Positions 1 to 6,296 of a stretch of 7,297 bases of DNA are shown here, one piece after another. The DNA comes from Bacilli bacterium (lineage in GTDB: Bacteria > Bacillota_I > Bacilli_A > RF39 > UBA660), in assembly GCA_900757295.1 (NCBI GenBank), contig CAAENH010000010.1, positions 1 through 7,297 of the forward strand, written 5' to 3'. Position 1 is the stretch's first letter; every line of letters begins with the position of its first letter. The notes under the pieces are model-generated. The model worked only from the letters and a program-made list of their open reading frames with translations, was not told the origin of the DNA and did no database searches. The position numbers and the translations under genes are program-made.

Positions 1-1
1 A

Positions 2-556
2 GTTCAACCTAGAAAAAAAATCAATGTTGTTAAAGAACAAAAAAATATTGCTCAAGGTAATCTTTTAGTAGGATGTAACATAATTAATTCTACAGAAGAA
101 AATAGAGATATAATAGCTTATCTATATAACTTTATTTTAGGAGCAGGTTCTTTAGATACTAAACTTGGTACATATCTACGACAAGATAATTCCTTATGTT
201 ATACAGTTAATAGTATTTATCAAAAGTATGATAGTAGCATAATTATATATGCAGGAATAGATCCAAATAATTATGAAAAAGCTTTAAAGTTAATAAAGAA
301 ATCTTTAAAAGAAATGACCATTAATATAACAGATGAAGAGTTAGAAAATGCTAAGAAAAGTTTGTCTACATCTTTAAATATGATAATAGATAACCCATCA
401 AGTATAATTAATAATTATCTTTTTAGAAATGTCGCTAATTTAAAAACAGTTGAAGAAAGATTAGAACAACTAAAAAATATTACAGTAGACCAAATAAAAA
501 CTTATGCTAAAAATGTAAAAATAAATACAGTTTATATGGTTAGTGGGGTGGAATAA
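2..556 (+). CDS. yfmF: M16 peptidase-family protein, YfmF-like (3' part only)
   Basis: The open frame enters from the left edge and ends at TAA 554-556, giving the last 184 residues of a protein whose family is usually about 420 aa, so this is roughly the C-terminal M16 domain. Visible M16 C-domain features are the strand region NLLVGCNI, the segment GAGSLDTKLGTYLRQDNSLCYTV (read in pieces; it corresponds to the family's 'lf..lRe..glaY.v' block) and a helical tail with ENAKKSL. The stop overlaps the next gene's ATG by one base (TAATG), so the two are translationally coupled. In Bacillus the pair is YmfF/YmfH (also written YfmF/YfmH) and has been linked to 5-aminopentanol modification of EF-P. 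YfmF members generally lack the zinc motif, but that part lies outside the window. The pairing is seen here; the EF-P role is family knowledge and not shown by this sequence. Confidence 0.85.
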   Translation, partial: VQPRKKINVVKEQKNIAQGNLLVGCNIINSTEENRDIIAYLYNFILGAGSLDTKLGTYLRQDNSLCYTVNSIYQKYDSSIIIYAGIDPNNYEKALKLIKKSLKEMTINITDEELENAKKSLSTSLNMIIDNPSSIINNYLFRNVANLKTVEERLEQLKNITVDQIKTYAKNVKINTVYMVSGVE

Positions 557-1839
557 TGGAAAAAATAACTTTAAATAATTTAGATGAATATATCTACCAT
601 GATGTAACAGATGAAGGCTTAAATATCTATATGTGGGTAAATAAAAAAGTTAAGAATTTCTATATGACTTTAAATACTAAATATGGATCTATTCATACTG
701 AATTTAAACCTAAAGATTCTAAAAATTATATTAAAGTTCCTAATGGAATAGCTCACTTTTTAGAACACTTAATGTTTTATCAACCTGATAATACTACAGC
801 TCATGAATATTTTACAAAACTAGGCGCGCAAATTAATGCCTGTACTACTAATGATTTTACTTTTTATGAAGTTTTTTCATCCAGTTATTTTAAAGAAAAT
901 TTAAATTACTTATTAGATTATGTTTATACTCCTTATTATACAAAAGAAAATATAAAAACCGAACGTGGGATTATAACTGAAGAAATTAAAATGTATGAAG
1001 ATCACCCAAATGCTCAACTTATATTTAAAACTCATGAGTGTTTATGGCATAAAGATAAGAGAAAATATTTAATTAGTGGAACTGTTGATGATATAAAACA
1101 TATTACTTCAGATGATTTATATACTGTATACAATAATTTTTATCATCCTAAAAATATGTTTTTAGTCATAACAGGAAATTTTAATCCCTATGAAGCAAGT
1201 GCTATTATTAAAGAAAATTTAAAGAAAAAAGAATTTGAAGAATACCAAAAGCCACAGATTAAAGAAGAAAAAGAACCTAATAAAGTAGTAAATAAATATT
1301 ATGAACAAGAAGCTAATGTTGAAATACCTAAACTAAAATTTGCTGTTAAATTACCAATATCGGCTTTTAAAAATTATAAAAAAGACGAATTAAAATTATA
1401 TTTAAGTATAATTTTAAAGACTAATTTTGGAATAACTAGTAAAATTCATGAAGAATTATTTAATAATAATATTATTACAAGTTCTTTAGGATATGGTGCA
1501 AGTATTTATGATACACATTGTATTTTAACAATTACTGCTGAAAGTAATTATGTTGATGAAGTAATCAATAAAATACAAGAAACCTTTGAAAATTTAAATA
1601 TAGATGAAAAAACTTTAAACCGTCGAAAGAAAGTTTTAATTTCTAGTTTAGTATTATCTTATGATGATATAGAAGAAGTTAATTCTTTAATTCAAGATAA
1701 TATATTAGATAATAATGACATAACAACTGATCTTTTTGAAACAATCAATTCATTAAATATGGATGATATAACTACAATAATCAATAAAATAAACTTAGCA
1801 AATAAAACTATCGTTCTATTTAAACCAGCATCAAAATAA
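556..1839 (+). CDS. yfmH: M16 zinc metallopeptidase, YfmH-like
   Basis: This is a complete 427-aa M16 (pitrilysin-type) peptidase. The inverted zinc motif HFLEH is at residues 67-71 (His67 and His71 as ligands, Glu70 as catalytic base), and the third ligand is expected at Glu142 or Glu143 in TERGIITEEI. FYHPKNMFLVITGNF-like sequence near residues 190-208 is the usual end of the N-domain, and a second M16 domain fills the rest (about 250-427). No signal peptide or membrane segment is visible, so it should be cytosolic. The ATG overlaps the stop of the YfmF-like partner, suggesting equimolar production of a catalytic/non-catalytic heterodimer as in other M16B proteins (inference). In Bacillus the pair is associated with EF-P modification and is often followed by ymfI, rodZ and pgsA; here a terminator follows at once. 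The M16 assignment is firm; the YfmH subgroup rests on length, pairing and overall resemblance. Confidence 0.9.
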   Translation: MEKITLNNLDEYIYHDVTDEGLNIYMWVNKKVKNFYMTLNTKYGSIHTEFKPKDSKNYIKVPNGIAHFLEHLMFYQPDNTTAHEYFTKLGAQINACTTNDFTFYEVFSSSYFKENLNYLLDYVYTPYYTKENIKTERGIITEEIKMYEDHPNAQLIFKTHECLWHKDKRKYLISGTVDDIKHITSDDLYTVYNNFYHPKNMFLVITGNFNPYEASAIIKENLKKKEFEEYQKPQIKEEKEPNKVVNKYYEQEANVEIPKLKFAVKLPISAFKNYKKDELKLYLSIILKTNFGITSKIHEELFNNNIITSSLGYGASIYDTHCILTITAESNYVDEVINKIQETFENLNIDEKTLNRRKKVLISSLVLSYDDIEEVNSLIQDNILDNNDITTDLFETINSLNMDDITTIINKINLANKTIVLFKPASK

Positions 1840-1862
1840 TATAGACTTCTATATTATTTTTT
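1833..1862 (+). terminator. Intrinsic terminator after the M16 pair
   Basis: A 12-bp perfect stem pairs 1833-1844 (AAAATAATATAG) with 1849-1860 (CTATATTATTTT) around the loop ACTT. The T-run 1857-1862 is partly inside the stem. The TAA stop of the upstream peptidase gene lies inside the left arm, so transcription ends immediately after the gene. Confidence 0.85.
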
Positions 1863-1864
1863 GC

Positions 1865-1892
1865 TTATTTAAAGAATAAATGTTAATATAAT
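1865..1892 (+). promoter_or_regulatory. Likely sigma-A promoter of the nucleotidyltransferase gene
   Basis: A perfect -10 TATAAT is at 1887-1892. The best -35 is a weak TTATTT at 1865-1870 with 16-bp spacing; TTGCTT at 1861-1866 is a better hexamer but its 20-bp spacing is too long. The site lies just after the upstream terminator and about 29 bp before the start codon, which supports independent transcription of the next gene. Confidence 0.5.
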
Positions 1893-1920
1893 ACTATAAG
1901 AAAAGTAAAGGATGTGAAAT

Positions 1921-2823
1921 ATGAAAGATTTAACGCTAGTAATTATGGCAGCAGGGATGGGAAGTAGATTTGGAGGCCTAAAACAAGTTGAAGAAATGGG
2001 GCCAAATAAAGAATTTTTAATTGATTATTCTATATATGATGCTAAAAAAGCTGGTTTTAATAAAGTAGTATTTATAATAAAAAAAGAAAATTTAGATATA
2101 TTTAAAGAAACTATTGGCAGTAGAATAGAAAAAGAAATAGAAGTAGAATATGCTTTTCAAGATTTAGAAGAAGCTAAGAAAATCTATAATTTACCAAAAG
2201 ATAGAGTCAAGCCTCTTGGAACAACTCATGCCATATTAGCTACCAAAGATATTGTAAAAACTCCATTCGTAGTTATTAATGCTGATGATTTTTATGGTGC
2301 TCAAGCATTTTTAGATGCAGTTAATTTCCTAAAAAATACTAATTATCAAGAAAATGGTATTGTTTTATATCAAGTAGAAAAAACATTAACTGAAAATGGT
2401 GCAGTAAAAAGAGGAATTTGTGAAGTAAAAAATAATAAATTAGTGGATGCTATAGAATGTAATGTAGAAAAAGTAGATGATAAGATAATTGCTAAACCTT
2501 TAAACAATATTGGAAGTTTTGAAGTATCTAGTCAGCACCCAGTTTCTATGAATATGTTTATTTTAATGCCTAATATATTTTCTTTATTAGAAGAAAGTAT
2601 GCAAGAGAATATAAATAGAAATAAAGATAATTTAACGAATTTCGAAGCACTAATTATTGAAGATTTATTTAATTTAATTAAACAAAATAAAATATCTTTA
2701 ACTGTAGTTCCAACATCTTCTAAATGGTTTGGTGTAACATATCGAAATGATAAGGATATTGTAGTAAAAGAAATTAATAAAATGATTGAAAATAAAGAAT
2801 ATCCTAGTAATTTGTGGTCATAA
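1921..2823 (+). CDS. Sugar-phosphate nucleotidyltransferase family protein
   Basis: A 300-aa protein of the NTP-transferase fold, which joins an NTP to a sugar phosphate to give an NDP-sugar and pyrophosphate in the cytosol. The N-terminal nucleotide-binding signature AAGMGSRFGGLKQ is at residues 10-22. PLGTTHAIL (98-106) contacts the base/sugar region, and NADDFYG (120-126) supplies the metal-binding aspartate after the central strand. Later family blocks are TENGAVKRGICEV (157-169), VSMNMF (208-213), KWFGVTYR (268-275) and the terminal PSNLW. These match a clostridial/Bacteroides-type subgroup annotated only generically. Sugar and nucleotide specificity cannot be read from sequence, and no glycan or lipid gene is adjacent to suggest a substrate. 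The ATG is preceded by AAAGGATGTGA (1907-1917), one mismatch from an ideal Shine-Dalgarno. The gene has its own promoter and a terminator directly after the stop, so it is monocistronic. Confidence 0.88.
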   Translation: MKDLTLVIMAAGMGSRFGGLKQVEEMGPNKEFLIDYSIYDAKKAGFNKVVFIIKKENLDIFKETIGSRIEKEIEVEYAFQDLEEAKKIYNLPKDRVKPLGTTHAILATKDIVKTPFVVINADDFYGAQAFLDAVNFLKNTNYQENGIVLYQVEKTLTENGAVKRGICEVKNNKLVDAIECNVEKVDDKIIAKPLNNIGSFEVSSQHPVSMNMFILMPNIFSLLEESMQENINRNKDNLTNFEALIIEDLFNLIKQNKISLTVVPTSSKWFGVTYRNDKDIVVKEINKMIENKEYPSNLWS

Positions 2824-2855
2824 AAAAATACTGAAAATATTTCCAGTATTTTTTT
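2822..2855. terminator. Bidirectional terminator shared by nucleotidyltransferase gene and rpsD
   Basis: A 12-bp perfect stem pairs 2822-2833 (AAAAAAATACTG) with 2844-2855 (CAGTATTTTTTT) around a 10-nt loop. The A-tract on one side and T-tract on the other give a U-rich tail in either direction. It fills the 33-bp gap between the two convergent stop codons, so it can stop both converging transcripts. Confidence 0.88.
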
Positions 2856-2856
2856 A

Positions 2857-3459
2857 TTATCTGTTGTAGTATTCAACGATAAGTGATTCATTAATTTCTT
2901 GATTAAGTTCACTTCTATCAGGTAAACGTAAATATTTACCAGACATAGTTTTAGGGTCAAATTCTACGAAAGCAGGACGATTTAAAGTTGCTTCAACAGC
3001 TTCTTTAATTGCTTTATGATCTAAAGAATTTTCTTTAACAGCAATAACATCTCCAACTTTAACTTGGTATGAAGGAATATCTACCTTTTTACCATTAACA
3101 GTAATATGACCATGATTAACAACTTGTCTTGCAGCACGTCTAGTTCTTGCTAATCCTAAACGATAAACAATATTATCTAAACGACTTTCTAATAGTTTTA
3201 AGAAATTCTCACCAGCAATTCCAGACATTTTTGAAGCTTTATCAAATAGTTTATGGAATTGTTTTTCGTTTAATCCATACATGAAACGAACTTTTTGTTT
3301 TTCTTGTAATTGGATACCATATTCACTAACTTTTTTACGTCTATCATTTCCATGAATACCAGGAGCATAAGGACGTTTAGCTAGTTCTTTACCATTTTCT
3401 AAAGTAGAAAATCCTAAACGACGAGATTTCTTATAAACAGAACCTGTATATCTTGCCAT
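2857..3459 (-). CDS. rpsD: 30S ribosomal protein S4
   Basis: A 200-aa S4, full family length. It begins [16 protein letters not shown] and has the conserved blocks [10 protein letters not shown] (29-38), [16 protein letters not shown] (47-62), [21 protein letters not shown] (92-112, in the S4 RNA-binding domain), [10 protein letters not shown] (114-123), DIPSYQV (127-133) and LPDRSELN (179-186). It binds 16S rRNA early in 30S assembly and in several bacteria represses its own mRNA. The N-terminus lacks the four cysteines of zinc-binding S4, so this is the zinc-independent form. The frame is open nine codons further upstream, but the start at 3457-3459 is chosen because the family begins MARYTG and GGAAAGGAG (3467-3475, minus strand) sits 7 nt before it. 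The gene ends in tandem TAA codons. It is transcribed alone from a consensus promoter through a long leader. Confidence 0.98.
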   Translation of the reverse strand: MARYTGSVYKKSRRLGFSTLENGKELAKRPYAPGIHGNDRRKKVSEYGIQLQEKQKVRFMYGLNEKQFHKLFDKASKMSGIAGENFLKLLESRLDNIVYRLGLARTRRAARQVVNHGHITVNGKKVDIPSYQVKVGDVIAVKENSLDHKAIKEAVEATLNRPAFVEFDPKTMSGKYLRLPDRSELNQEINESLIVEYYNR

Positions 3460-3617
3460 AATTTTTCTCCTTTCCTTTAATTTCAATGAAAGGGATTGTT
3501 ATTTATTAAATATGGGGAGTTTATTATTTAACTTTCTCTAAGGCAGCCTTAGATACTAATAAAACCAAAAGGTAACAAACACATCATAAATATAAATAAC
3601 GCTGCCATTACATCGCA
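3460..3617 (-). promoter_or_regulatory. rpsD 5' leader, candidate S4 autoregulatory RNA
   Basis: The predicted transcription start near 3616-3618 leaves about 157 nt of untranslated leader before rpsD. In this very AT-rich stretch two GC-rich hexamers are exact complements in the RNA: GGCAGC (3606-3601) and GCUGCC (3547-3542), which would close a domain of about 53 nt. The second hexamer also lies inside the palindrome CTAAGGCTGCCTTAG (3552-3538), so an alternative local hairpin exists. rpsD of Bacillus is known to be autoregulated by S4 binding its leader; whether this RNA is homologous cannot be decided by eye. There is no U-run after a stem, so translational control is more likely than attenuation. 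Confidence 0.5.
3467..3493 (-). promoter_or_regulatory. Possible hairpin masking the rpsD Shine-Dalgarno
   Basis: In the rpsD mRNA, CCUUUC (3493-3488) can pair over 6 bp with GAAAGG (3474-3469), which is part of the Shine-Dalgarno GGAAAGGAG, with a 13-nt loop. A competing pairing CCUUU/AAAGG uses the same upstream strand (3493-3489 with 3478-3474). Either would limit ribosome access. The complementarity is seen; the regulatory role is inferred. Confidence 0.35.
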
Positions 3618-3623
3618 TTAAAG

Positions 3624-3652
3624 ATTATACATTATATTTACAAATATGTCAA
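3624..3652 (-). promoter_or_regulatory. Consensus sigma-A promoter of rpsD
   Basis: On the minus strand, TTGACA (3652-3647) and TATAAT (3629-3624) are separated by exactly 17 bp. Both hexamers match the consensus perfectly, as expected of a highly expressed ribosomal protein gene. Transcription would start near 3616-3618. Confidence 0.93.
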
Positions 3653-3667
3653 TTAAATAACATATTT
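3642..3667. repeat. Inverted repeat spanning the rpsD -35 element
   Basis: AAATATGT (3642-3649) and ACATATTT (3660-3667) form a perfect 8-bp inverted repeat with a 10-bp spacer, overlapping the rpsD -35 hexamer. It could be a regulator site in the divergent region, but an all-but-one A/T arm pair can arise by chance here. Confidence 0.3.
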
Positions 3668-3728
3668 AATAATATGCTTGAGAATTTTAATTTTTCTTAA
3701 TTAACCATATACAAAATGTCGAATTATG

Positions 3729-3737
3729 TGATAAAAT
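3729..3737 (+). promoter_or_regulatory. Extended -10 promoter of ezrA
   Basis: TGATAAAAT is an extended -10 (TGn followed by TAAAAT at 3732-3737), about 25 bp before the ezrA start. The -35 position (near 3709-3714, ATACAA) is poor, as is common with extended -10 promoters. It points away from the rpsD promoter. Confidence 0.5.
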
Positions 3738-3748
3738 GATACAAGAAT

Positions 3749-3758
3749 AGGATGTGAT
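3749..3758 (+). promoter_or_regulatory. Shine-Dalgarno that fixes the GTG start of ezrA
   Basis: AGGATGTGAT matches the ideal AGGAGGTGAT with one mismatch and sits a few bases before GTG at 3762. It supports the GTG start over any downstream ATG and places the membrane segment at the protein N-terminus as in other EzrA proteins. Confidence 0.7.
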
Positions 3759-3761
3759 TTT

Positions 3762-5480
3762 GTGAGTAGCACAACATTTACTTTACTAGCTATTGGATAT
3801 TACATACTTGCAGTTACACTTGTTATACTAGTATTAAACTTTATAAGTAAAAAAGAAAAGAAAGTTTATAAAGATGAAATAAATTCTTTAGAAAGAGATA
3901 AAAACTTAATAATATCTGCATCTATATTGTCAGAGTTAAATAAAGTTGAATCTTTAGTTAATAATGAAAAAATGGAGCAGACATATCAAGACTGGCAAAA
4001 AAGATTTAAAAAAATAAAAGATGAAGAAGTTCCAAAAATATCTGATGATTTATTAGAAATAGAAGACTTATTTCAAGAAAAAAATTATAAAACTTTAAAA
4101 CAAAAGATTGCTCAAATAGAGCTTCAAATATATTATGTTAAAACTAGAGCTAACTTTCTATTAGAAGAAATAAAAGAAATAACTTTAAGTGAAGAAAAAA
4201 ATAGAGAAACTATTACTAAATTAAAAATTATATATCGTGAAATATTTAGTAAGTATAATCAAAATAAATCTGATTACAAGTTAATAGCTAGTCCTATTGA
4301 ACTTCAATTTGAAAATGTAGATAAATTATTTAGTGCTTTTGAAATTGCAATGGATGAAGGATCATTTAGTGAAGTTGGAAAAATTGTTAAAGCAATTGAT
4401 GATACTATTGGTAATTTAAAATTAATAATAGAAGAAGCACCATCTATAATAATGATGGGAAAAACTATTATTCCTAAAAAGATAAGTGATATTATGACTA
4501 TTCATGATAAAATGGTAAAAGAAGGTTATAATTTAGATTATCTAAACATTGAATACAATGTTACGGAAACAGAAAAGAAAATATCAGATATCTTTGCTCG
4601 TTTAAATGTTTTAAATATTGAAGATTCAATTTTTGAATTAAAAACCATGGTTGACTATTATGATTCATTGTATAATGATTTTGATAAAGAAAGAATTTCA
4701 AAGAAAATATTTGAAGATTATAGTAGAACTATATTAGTAAGAGTTACTAAATTAAGTAAAGTTAATAATGAATTATTAAAAAAGCTTGGAGCTATAAAAT
4801 ATAGTTATGATCTTACAGATGAAGATGTTAAAGTTGTAGATAAAATAAAGCAAGAATTTGATAGTGTAAAAAAAGAGTATGATCATGTTATTTCTTCTCA
4901 TCGTTCAAAATCATTTGCTTATTCTAGACTAGCAAAAGAAATGGAATTGCTAAATGTTCGTTTAACTAAAGCAGAAGAAAAATTAGAAATGGCTTTACGA
5001 ACTTTTGGAAGCTTAAAAGAAGATGAACTTCGTGCAAGAGAACAACTAGATGAAATAAAAGAAATATTAAAGAAAGCTAAATATAAGATAAAAAGCTATA
5101 AGTTACCTTTAATTCCTAAAAAATATTATGTTGAATTATCAGAAGCTACTTTAGCTGTTAAAGAAATGATTAAAGAATTAGAGAAAAAGCCAATATCTAT
5201 AAAAGTATTAAATACCAGAGTAGATACAGCAAGAGATTTAGCCTTGAAATTATTTAACACAACAAATGAAACTGTTAAAACTGCTTGGATGGCAGAAACA
5301 GCTATAGTTTATGGAAATCGATATCGTCCTGTAAATAAAGATATTAATTTAGGATTAACTAAAGCTGAAAATTTATTTAATAAAGGTAATTTCAAAGCTT
5401 CATTAGAAAATGCTATAAATACAATAAATATCGTCGAACCAGGAATACATCAAAGATTACTTGATGCATATCAACAATAA
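3762..5480 (+). CDS. ezrA: Septation ring formation regulator EzrA
   Basis: A 572-aa protein, close to the usual 560-570 aa of EzrA. One membrane segment (about residues 8-28) anchors it with the rest in the cytosol, followed by a long charged alpha-helical/coiled-coil body of spectrin-like repeats. Family landmarks seen are an EIKEITLSEEKNRE block (136-149), KEDELRAREQL (419-429), PLIPKKY (449-455) and the C-terminal patch IVYGNRYRP (515-523), equivalent to the Bacillus patch ending FGNRFRS that is needed for mid-cell localisation. EzrA binds FtsZ, restricts extra Z-rings and helps coordinate division with wall synthesis. It starts with GTG, has its own promoter divergent from rpsD, and is followed after 9 bp by a thioredoxin-like gene in the same transcript. 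I recall ezrA and rpsD also lying close together in Bacillus. Identification is confident on the collinear block matches. Confidence 0.95.
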   Translation: MSSTTFTLLAIGYYILAVTLVILVLNFISKKEKKVYKDEINSLERDKNLIISASILSELNKVESLVNNEKMEQTYQDWQKRFKKIKDEEVPKISDDLLEIEDLFQEKNYKTLKQKIAQIELQIYYVKTRANFLLEEIKEITLSEEKNRETITKLKIIYREIFSKYNQNKSDYKLIASPIELQFENVDKLFSAFEIAMDEGSFSEVGKIVKAIDDTIGNLKLIIEEAPSIIMMGKTIIPKKISDIMTIHDKMVKEGYNLDYLNIEYNVTETEKKISDIFARLNVLNIEDSIFELKTMVDYYDSLYNDFDKERISKKIFEDYSRTILVRVTKLSKVNNELLKKLGAIKYSYDLTDEDVKVVDKIKQEFDSVKKEYDHVISSHRSKSFAYSRLAKEMELLNVRLTKAEEKLEMALRTFGSLKEDELRAREQLDEIKEILKKAKYKIKSYKLPLIPKKYYVELSEATLAVKEMIKELEKKPISIKVLNTRVDTARDLALKLFNTTNETVKTAWMAETAIVYGNRYRPVNKDINLGLTKAENLFNKGNFKASLENAINTINIVEPGIHQRLLDAYQQ

Positions 5481-5489
5481 GGAGAAATT

Positions 5490-6206
5490 ATGAAAAAGAA
5501 AATAATAATAGGAATAATAGTTATTCTTTTAATTGTCACTGCGATTGTTTGTAATTTGAATTTAAAAAAAGATACTAAGGATACAAAAATTTCTGATAAC
5601 ATTAAATTTAAAAATGAATATGAGGAATTAAATAATACAATAAGTGAAGGAACTCAAAAAAGATATCCAACAGTTAATATACCTCAAGATAATGGAGTAA
5701 AATATGTTTCAATTCAAGAAACATTAGATATTTTAGATTCAAAAACTGGAATTATTTATTTTGGCTTTCCTAAATGTCCATGGTGTAGAAATGCTGTTCC
5801 AGTATTGTTAAATGCTGCATCATCTACAGGAGTAGATCAAATATATTATTTAAATATTAGTGATGTTAGAGATAAGTTAGAGTTAGATAAAAATAATAAA
5901 GTAGTAGAAAAAGAAAAAGGAAAAGAAGGATACAAAGATTTACTAAAAAAATTAGATTCAATTTTAGATGATTATCAATTAGAAACTGATGATGGTCAAA
6001 AAGTAGAAACTAATGAAAAGAGAATTTATGTACCTTTAGTAGTATTTGTAAAAGAAGGAAAAATAGTTTCTTATCATGCTGATACTGTTGAATCTCAAAA
6101 AGATCCATATGTAAAATTAACTAACGATCAAACAGAAGAATTATATAACATATATGTAGATGGTATAGTAAAAATGCAAGATAGTAGTTGTGATGAAAGT
6201 TGCTAA
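5490..6206 (+). CDS. Membrane-anchored thioredoxin-fold protein with CPWC motif
   Basis: A 238-aa protein with an N-terminal membrane segment (about residues 4-22, after MKKK), a polar linker, then a thioredoxin-like domain from about residue 70. TGIIYFGFPKCPWC places the redox motif CPWC at 96-99 after the central strand, and Pro182 in YVPLVVFV is the probable cis-proline. An extra lysine/glutamate-rich segment (about 130-178) is inserted between. This layout resembles bacteriocin-transport-accessory/thioredoxin-like envelope proteins of Firmicutes. The domain should face outward, acting in thiol-disulfide exchange on exported proteins (inference). The C-terminus ends CDESC (Cys234, Cys238), a second cysteine pair. 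Cys21 lies at the end of the membrane segment but the preceding residues (AIV) make a poor lipobox. AAGGAG overlaps the ezrA stop and precedes the ATG by 5 nt, so the gene is co-transcribed with ezrA. No bacteriocin gene is visible. Confidence 0.82.
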   Translation: MKKKIIIGIIVILLIVTAIVCNLNLKKDTKDTKISDNIKFKNEYEELNNTISEGTQKRYPTVNIPQDNGVKYVSIQETLDILDSKTGIIYFGFPKCPWCRNAVPVLLNAASSTGVDQIYYLNISDVRDKLELDKNNKVVEKEKGKEGYKDLLKKLDSILDDYQLETDDGQKVETNEKRIYVPLVVFVKEGKIVSYHADTVESQKDPYVKLTNDQTEELYNIYVDGIVKMQDSSCDESC

Positions 6207-6224
6207 AAAGCATCTTTTTTAATT
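6196..6224 (+). terminator. Intrinsic terminator of the ezrA operon
   Basis: Arms 6196-6204 and 6209-6217 pair as AAAG-T-TGCT with AGCA-T-CTTT (8 pairs and one T-T mismatch) around the loop AAAA. The stem runs into a T-rich tract from 6215. The left arm overlaps the last codons, including the terminal Cys codon and the stop. Confidence 0.65.
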
Positions 6225-6241
6225 TTTATTAAATAAATTGT

Positions 6242-6268
6242 CAAAATTTGTTGAAATTTTGTTGAAAT
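6242..6268 (+). repeat. Inverted repeat plus tandem 11-bp repeat at the -35; candidate operator
   Basis: CAAAATTT (6242-6249) and AAATTTTG (6254-6261) form a perfect 8-bp inverted repeat around GTTG, ending one base before the -35 hexamer. The overlapping unit TTTGTTGAAAT occurs twice in tandem (6247-6257 and 6258-6268), the second copy containing the -35 itself. The period of 11 bp is about one helical turn. This position suits a regulator-binding site, but no regulator is identified. Confidence 0.45.
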
Positions 6269-6290
6269 AAAGATATATATTTAATATAAT
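6262..6290 (+). promoter_or_regulatory. Near-consensus sigma-A promoter of the surface-protein gene
   Basis: TTGAAA (6262-6267) and TATAAT (6285-6290) are separated by exactly 17 bp, five and six matches to consensus. Transcription should start near A6297, leaving a leader of about 108 nt before the next ATG. Confidence 0.85.
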
Positions 6291-6296
6291 CAGGTT

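Noticed and set aside
2532..2960. 142-codon open frame on the minus strand
   Set aside because: It overlaps the end of rpsD and the nucleotidyltransferase gene in another frame, runs through the shared terminator and has low-complexity composition; a shadow of real genes.
3460..3486. Nine-codon N-terminal extension of rpsD (MKLKERRKI)
   Set aside because: It would translate the Shine-Dalgarno GGAAAGGAG; S4 proteins begin MARYTG, which matches the internal ATG.
5541..5552. Lipoprotein signal around Cys21 of the thioredoxin-like protein
   Set aside because: Residues before the cysteine are AIV, and Val at -1 does not fit a lipobox; a plain membrane anchor is more likely.
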